This document shows, piece after piece, positions 24,132 to 27,545 of a stretch of DNA of 27,545 nt. The stretch covers positions 1 through 27,545 of IMG/VR virus record IMGVR_UViG_3300006754_000120. One strand, given 5' to 3'. The notes under the pieces are model-generated. The model did no database searches. It saw only the letters and a list, made by a program, of their open reading frames with translations, and had not been told where the DNA came from. The translations under genes and the position numbers were made by a program. Within the stretch, counting starts at the first letter, position 1. Every line of letters begins with the position of its first letter. The stretch is from a virus.

Positions 24132-24586
24132 TATATTTCTCTCCAAGGTATTATATAGTGTTCTTTATTGTTGTCTTCATAGCGCTGCTTTGGGTGTTTC
24201 TCGGCTATTTCTTTAAGCGAAGTATACATTATCTGTTTTAATACATTAAAGGTCGTAGAATAGGCGAATACACATATAGGAGCTACTTGTTCCCAGTTAT
24301 CATACTCTTCCATATCTTCAAGTTTTAAATGCAGTACATCTCTACATCCCTTAGATTCTATGAATACAAACTGTCCTTTAGTTACAGCACATGCGTCAGG
24401 CATATTCCTTAAGAACTTAGGAAACTTCCAGAATACCTCAGAAGGTATTTGGTCTTTCTTCTCATCGAAGCCTATACGCTTATAGTATGACTCTTTACCC
24501 TTAAAGTATTCATCTGTTTTAACTTGAGCTATGTCCACCCTATTAGTATTACGCTCTTTAAATGTTGATTCTGCATCTGTTTTCAT
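24131..24586 (-). CDS. PD-(D/E)XK-like nuclease (151 aa)
   Basis: The 151-aa protein contains a candidate restriction-fold active site: P63-D64 in FLRNMPDACAV, a strand, then E77-S-K79 in FVFIESKGC, followed by LKLEDMEEYDNW as the conserved helix. The sequence between D64 and E77 is twelve residues, normal for PD-(D/E)XK enzymes. It is coupled on both sides (ATGA with the 60-aa gene, TAATG with the next nuclease gene). The role could be recombination, replication-fork processing or host-genome degradation. Confidence 0.65.
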   Translation of the reverse strand: MKTDAESTFKERNTNRVDIAQVKTDEYFKGKESYYKRIGFDEKKDQIPSEVFWKFPKFLRNMPDACAVTKGQFVFIESKGCRDVLHLKLEDMEEYDNWEQVAPICVFAYSTTFNVLKQIMYTSLKEIAEKHPKQRYEDNNKEHYIIPWREI

Positions 24587-24765
24587 TTCTTTACCTCACA
24601 AAATAGTTTACACTCAGTACACATAGGTTTATTATTATATATTCTTATCTCAGCTGAGTGGCAATCACTTAAAGGTATAGGGTCTTTTATGAATGATATA
24701 TGAAAAAGTACAACTAATGTTGTTATGAATGTACATATCCATATTACGAATCCTAAATCTTTCAT
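24583..24765 (-). CDS. Small membrane protein with four cysteines (60 aa)
   Basis: An N-terminal membrane span (about 5-27) is followed by a short region with C35, C49, C52 and C56 (CTECKLFC). It might place a small metal-binding knuckle at the membrane, like the 74-aa protein farther along the operon. Start ATG 24765 overlaps the upstream stop (ATGA). No known family. Confidence 0.6.
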   Translation of the reverse strand: MKDLGFVIWICTFITTLVVLFHISFIKDPIPLSDCHSAEIRIYNNKPMCTECKLFCEVKK

Positions 24766-25007
24766 TCTTTCTCCTTTTTATATTCAAATCCTACAGGATA
24801 AGGTGTTTTGCGTTCTTTACGCTTTGCTTTAGCTCTATCTAATCGAGCATAAGCCTTTTTTTCTTTACAATTATGGTAAGTGCCTGTTTTTTTATCAAAT
24901 AATCCCCAACCATAATCTGTTTCAGCCCAATGGACTTTTCTAGAATCACATCTACAGTACTTACAACCCCTAGATGTATATCCGAATTTCTTGCTTTTTG
25001 TATACAT
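24762..25007 (-). CDS. Small basic Cys-containing protein (81 aa)
   Basis: The 81-aa protein has C15-x2-C18-x-C20 near the start, then W and GWGLFDKKTGTYHNC with H45 and C47, and a very basic Lys/Arg-rich C-terminal half. The Cys/His set may bind zinc, and the basic tail may bind nucleic acid. A GAAGGATG stretch provides the ribosome-binding site. It is the first gene after the structured leader at 25021-25090, which could therefore control its translation. Function unknown. Confidence 0.65.
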   Translation of the reverse strand: MYTKSKKFGYTSRGCKYCRCDSRKVHWAETDYGWGLFDKKTGTYHNCKEKKAYARLDRAKAKRKERKTPYPVGFEYKKEKE

Positions 25008-25020
25008 ATCATCCTTCTAT

Positions 25021-25090
25021 CCCATAGCCACAGGATTGTTAATTCGTGGTATTGCTCCTACAGCAACTGAAAATCACTTGCCTGTGGCTC
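25021..25090 (-). ncRNA. Candidate structured leader RNA
   Basis: This gene-free interval of about 90 bases holds a nested inverted repeat. A 9-bp closing stem pairs 25026-25034 (AGCCACAGG on +) with 25081-25089 (CCTGTGGCT on +). Inside it a hairpin pairs 25052-25056 with 25062-25066 (TTGCT/AGCAA, five-base loop), and a short GTG/CAC pairing may stack between. No U-tract follows the stem on the minus strand, so it is not a normal terminator. It sits just before the 81-aa gene's ribosome-binding site. It could be a leader element, processing site or riboswitch-like structure; no known RNA family is recognised. Confidence 0.4.
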
Positions 25091-25099
25091 TTTAGGGAA

Positions 25100-25294
25100 T
25101 TACTTTACTCCAAATCCATACTTACGCTTTAATCTTTTTAAAACTCGTTGAATGGTATTTGGTGGGGGTTCATGTACTATAACCTTATTGTTTAGTACAC
25201 TTTCAATACGAGTATGAACATCTAATCTGTCTTCTTCGGGAATATAGTCGAAATATTCTTCTAAGATTTCATATGCTCGTTTATAATTAGCCAT
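25100..25294 (-). CDS. Small hypothetical protein (64 aa)
   Basis: A 64-aa acidic-then-basic protein: an acidic helical first half (YEILEEYFDYIPEEDRLD) and a basic C-terminal half (IQRVLKRLKRKYGFG). It overlaps the end of the DUF932 gene by eight bases, so it is translated with it. No cysteines, membrane span or family is recognised. It is followed by the structured interval at 25021-25090. Confidence 0.6.
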   Translation of the reverse strand: MANYKRAYEILEEYFDYIPEEDRLDVHTRIESVLNNKVIVHEPPPNTIQRVLKRLKRKYGFGVK

Positions 25295-26042
25295 TTAATG
25301 CATACTCATTTGTGAATGTGTTATGCAATTTAATTTGCTTATCCATTCGATGCAGTGGTGCAGTTTTCTTTAAGGCTTCAGTACCTGCATTATATAGTGT
25401 CCAAGCAGTGCCAGTATTAAAGACTTCATGAGAAGGCTTCTTCCATTCATTCTTAACTACTGGTAATTGTCGTTCACTTATAACGCCATGTCCATACAAT
25501 CTACCCATCATACTATAAGCATCATTATTGCTAATGTATATCTCTTTCATTTGTTGTGAATCAGCATGTAATGTCTTAAACTTATTCTCTGCATCCATTA
25601 AGGCTTTAAATATTAGGGTACTTAATTCATCTAATATAGCACCTTGATGCTTTCTCATTACAGTAACCTTCCCATTCATCATAAGGTTCTCACATACGAA
25701 GACTGTCGCTCCAACTGCTAAGCCTAATGACATTGATTTATCATATGAATTACGAATGCCTATAGATAAGCCTATATCTTCAACCATTTCTTCAAGTCCC
25801 ATACCTTCTTCGGCAGGAGTCTTAAATGTCATAGTTCCAAATAGCTGCTTACCTTCTCTGGCTATCCCATAACTCTCAGTATCTAAACTGCGGTTAGGCA
25901 GTATTTTACCAGCAATATCCTTTACATTATCAATAAAGTCTACATGTGATACTGGTTGATATGAATTAGTTTTCTCAGGAAGCTCAATTTCTCTTAAGTC
26001 TTCCATTTTTACTACATTTGATGTAATTAATGTTGCTCCCAT
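25287..26042 (-). CDS. DUF932 family protein (phage/plasmid-like)
   Basis: The 251-aa protein shows the DUF932 core: a beta-rich region ending in GIRNSYDKSMSLGLAVGATV and then FVCENLM (residues about 95-121, with N98-S-Y-D and C117-x-N119), followed by a long helical half. DUF932 proteins are common in phage and plasmid early regions near recombination genes; their biochemical role is not established, to my knowledge. AAAGGAC lies eight bases before ATG 26042, directly after a small hairpin. It follows the Gp157-like gene, a frequent kind of neighbourhood. Confidence 0.75.
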   Translation of the reverse strand: MGATLITSNVVKMEDLREIELPEKTNSYQPVSHVDFIDNVKDIAGKILPNRSLDTESYGIAREGKQLFGTMTFKTPAEEGMGLEEMVEDIGLSIGIRNSYDKSMSLGLAVGATVFVCENLMMNGKVTVMRKHQGAILDELSTLIFKALMDAENKFKTLHADSQQMKEIYISNNDAYSMMGRLYGHGVISERQLPVVKNEWKKPSHEVFNTGTAWTLYNAGTEALKKTAPLHRMDKQIKLHNTFTNEYALNG

Positions 26043-26063
26043 TAGTTACTGTCCTTTCTCTAA

Positions 26064-26078
26064 AGGGGCCTAGCCCCT
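26064..26078 (-). terminator. Short GC-rich hairpin before the DUF932 gene
   Basis: AGGGGC at 26064-26069 pairs perfectly with GCCCCT at 26073-26078 across a three-base loop. On the minus strand it is followed by TTTA and then the DUF932 ribosome-binding site. It may be a weak terminator or attenuator, or an RNA stability element between the two genes; six base pairs and a short T run make termination uncertain. Confidence 0.35.
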
Positions 26079-26083
26079 GTTGA

Positions 26084-26581
26084 TTATTTAAGTCCTGCTA
26101 CGAAGTCTTTCTTTACAAGTCTGACACCTTTAATTTCGACACCTGCCTTTAATTCGCTCAATATACGCTTTTTATCAAGCTTTCTAGTAGTCACTGGTAC
26201 CCAGTACTCGTCAGGTATCTTATCCTCGTCTATGATGTCTACAGCTCCTGCAGAAGACCTTACCTTAATTGGGTTCAAAGCAGAGTGTTTAGGCAATGCC
26301 TCAGTTAATTGGTATTGTCCGACTACATATGCCTTGATTCTTTCTTGCTCATTCTTTAAGAATTTCACATATCGCTTAGCTTTATCTATTTGGGCAGTAA
26401 ACAGTTCTATCTCTTTATCAAAGTCTTTGAAAAAGAAATATATACCATCTTCTTTGGCCTCTTGTTCTATTCTAAGTTCATCTATGCGGTCTCTTAATTC
26501 ATCTGAATCAAAGATGTCTAACTCTTGTGTAGTAAAAAGTATGTCTCTTGAGATATCAATTAAACTTCTACTCATCGCCAT
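26084..26581 (-). CDS. Siphovirus Gp157-like protein
   Basis: The 165-aa protein has the Gp157 family layout: an N-terminal helical coiled coil (about 5-90, with KDFDKEIELFTAQIDKAK), then a C-terminal beta part with RSSAGAVDIIDEDKIPDEYW, then TRKLDKKRILSELKAGVEIK and a closing VRLVKK strand. The family is frequent in phage recombination/replication operons and is thought to act with DNA metabolism genes; its exact role is unsettled. Start ATG 26581 overlaps the end of the 56-aa gene; an internal Met at 26575 is also possible. Confidence 0.8.
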   Translation of the reverse strand: MAMSRSLIDISRDILFTTQELDIFDSDELRDRIDELRIEQEAKEDGIYFFFKDFDKEIELFTAQIDKAKRYVKFLKNEQERIKAYVVGQYQLTEALPKHSALNPIKVRSSAGAVDIIDEDKIPDEYWVPVTTRKLDKKRILSELKAGVEIKGVRLVKKDFVAGLK

Positions 26582-26738
26582 ATTTTTCTTCTAATTCACT
26601 ATAATGCTCCATGACACTTATATATGTGTTTTTATCTAAGCCAGTTACCATTCTTGCATTAGGGTCATACATATTATATTCACCACTTTGTTGCACTTCT
26701 TTATAAGCATTAAAATCTGCTTCTGTTGGTATACTCAT
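26568..26738 (-). CDS. Small conserved-type early protein (56 aa)
   Basis: A 56-aa protein starts at ATG 26738 inside the stop of the ATPase gene (ATGA) and ends at TAG 26570-26568. It contains YKEVQQSGEYNMYDPNA and a helical end (YISVMEHYSELEEKYGDE). An SG-x-x-NM segment followed by a Y-x2-L helix recurs in small proteins of phage early regions. No catalytic motif is visible. Coupling on both sides shows that it belongs to the same operon as the ATPase and Gp157-like genes. Confidence 0.65.
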   Translation of the reverse strand: MSIPTEADFNAYKEVQQSGEYNMYDPNARMVTGLDKNTYISVMEHYSELEEKYGDE

Positions 26739-27545
26739 TTAAAGTCCTTTGCTGTTGTGAACCTCATCGGTTCGTTTAGTGTTTCTTTTGCAGGGGAAAG
26801 TCTTACATTGTCTACATCTAGCTTTATATTAAGAGATTCCCTCTCTCTATTAGCTATAGTTGTAACTGTAAGTGTTTTAACTAATCCCTCACTGTCTTTT
26901 TTAGGAGTGATACCCATTATTTTATTAGCATTATAGGCTACTCTAAATGAACCTCTAGCTGATGCAATATTCATACCCTCTTTAAAAGCTTCTTTTCCAA
27001 TCTCAGAAACTACGAATACTACTATGTTATTCTGTGTAGCTAGCTCCATCATAGCTTGGGATGCTTCCTCTACTTTCATATTATTATCTTTATGATTAGA
27101 GTGGAATAATCCTAAGTGGTCTATGACTACTATTTCAGGCTTTAATGGCTGCATTTGGATTCTTTTCTGAACCTCATAAGCTTTACAAGGAGAATAATCA
27201 ATAGTAAGCCATTTAAACTTATCACTAACTCTACCACCTTTAAGTAGATAGCTATTTAATTCACCTTCATCCATACCAGTTTCCATCATTGCAAACCTAG
27301 ACATCATTTGTCTTGCTGACATCTCAAGTTCTAAGAAATAAGTAGGTCTCCTTAATGCATTTAACCAATTTTGTAATAACATAGTTTTCATAGATTTAGG
27401 AGGACCTTGAAGGATTACTACCTCCCCAGGATATATAGGAAATTTCTTTCCATATAGCTCACCTATATCTATTGGTTTAATATCAGACCTAATAAAGCTT
27501 ACTAACATATCTTCCATAGCCTCAGCGCTCATTGCATTCTGTGAT
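26735..27545 (-). CDS. RecA/DnaB-superfamily ATPase (5' end may lie outside window)
   Basis: From ATG 27532 the protein is 265 aa; the frame stays open to the window edge, so the true start may be upstream. It is a P-loop ATPase of the RecA/DnaB type. The Walker A-like segment is GPPKSMKT (43-50), with Met in place of the usual second Gly. FLELEMSARQMMSRF matches the DnaB-type H1a region, IVVIDHLGLF is Walker B, and ASARGSFRVAYNANKIMGI is the late DnaB-like motif with the arginine. It may be a replicative helicase lacking the primase-binding domain, or a Sak4-type single-strand annealing protein. The Gp157-like neighbour favours replication/recombination. Family is secure, exact role not. Confidence 0.8.
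   Translation of the reverse strand, partial: SQNAMSAEAMEDMLVSFIRSDIKPIDIGELYGKKFPIYPGEVVILQGPPKSMKTMLLQNWLNALRRPTYFLELEMSARQMMSRFAMMETGMDEGELNSYLLKGGRVSDKFKWLTIDYSPCKAYEVQKRIQMQPLKPEIVVIDHLGLFHSNHKDNNMKVEEASQAMMELATQNNIVVFVVSEIGKEAFKEGMNIASARGSFRVAYNANKIMGITPKKDSEGLVKTLTVTTIANRERESLNIKLDVDNVRLSPAKETLNEPMRFTTAKDFK

Noticed and set aside
24132-24146. TTG start for the 137-aa nuclease-like gene
   Set aside because: ATG 24131 has GGAGAG at proper spacing and forms a TAATG junction; the TTG lies over that ribosome-binding site.
23833-24216. 127-aa open frame on the plus strand across two nuclease-like genes
   Set aside because: Lies opposite two coupled genes with recognisable motifs; Ser/Leu/Phe-rich low-complexity translation.
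25021-25090. Possible tRNA or tRNA-like gene
   Set aside because: The closing stem is 9 bp and there are no D, anticodon and T arms with the right loops, nor a GTTCRA-type T loop; kept only as a structured element.
26232-26594. 120-aa open frame on the plus strand opposite the Gp157-like gene
   Set aside because: Serine-rich shadow of a recognised family on the other strand.
1-27545. CRISPR array, insertion sequence, diversity-generating retroelement or integration module
   Set aside because: No regularly spaced repeats, transposase, reverse transcriptase, integrase or attachment-like repeats were found.

Overview
The window is a contiguous piece of an AT-rich tailed-phage genome. It is densely packed, with ATGA or TAATG coupling between many genes and almost no intergenic DNA. 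Most starts carry a good Shine-Dalgarno sequence (for example AGGAGG, AAGGAGG, GGAGAG), so the host initiates translation by the usual bacterial route. A short-tailed (podovirus-like) virion is inferred from a beta-propeller tail-nozzle candidate followed by internal/ejection-type proteins. I see no integrase, repressor, tRNA, CRISPR array or insertion sequence. The host cannot be named from the sequence.

Layout. Positions 2-22588 (+ strand) look like a late, virion and lysis block. It starts with the 3' end of an unknown gene, a lytic transglycosylase, a small one-helix membrane protein that may be a holin, a zinc-ribbon/metallophosphoesterase fusion, and three small proteins. A tail-nozzle gene that appears split in two follows, then a small conserved protein and candidate ejection proteins (211, 533 and 546 aa; the 533-aa one is unusually cysteine-rich). 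The block ends with two giant proteins of 3294 and about 1144 aa. Positions 22585-27545 (- strand) are an early or replication/recombination-type operon read towards the late block. In transcription order it holds a RecA/DnaB-type ATPase, a 56-aa protein, a Gp157-like protein, a DUF932 protein, a 64-aa protein, a structured leader, two small Cys-rich proteins, two PD-(D/E)XK-like nucleases, three more small Cys-rich proteins, a third PD-(D/E)XK-like nuclease, and a short overlapping ORF. The two blocks meet tail to tail with their stop codons overlapping by four bases.

The most striking signal is inside the 3294-aa protein. About residues 2280-2910 carry the landmark series of a single-chain, two-barrel (double-psi beta-barrel) RNA polymerase of the crAss-like-phage virion RNAP / YonO / QDE-1 type. 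It has an SDG motif, lysine-rich segments, an R-x-P strand, the catalytic-type DFDGD loop at 2709-2713, and a downstream D-x-x-K helix. The same polypeptide carries an HExxH metallopeptidase-like module, an ELQSD module typical of phage polyvalent proteins, and an ASCH (PUA-like) domain at its C-terminus. My hypothesis is that this is an injected virion RNA polymerase that transcribes the minus-strand early operon on entry. That strategy is known from phage N4 (with an unrelated T7-like enzyme) and from crAss-like phages. The function is inferred from motifs and context only.
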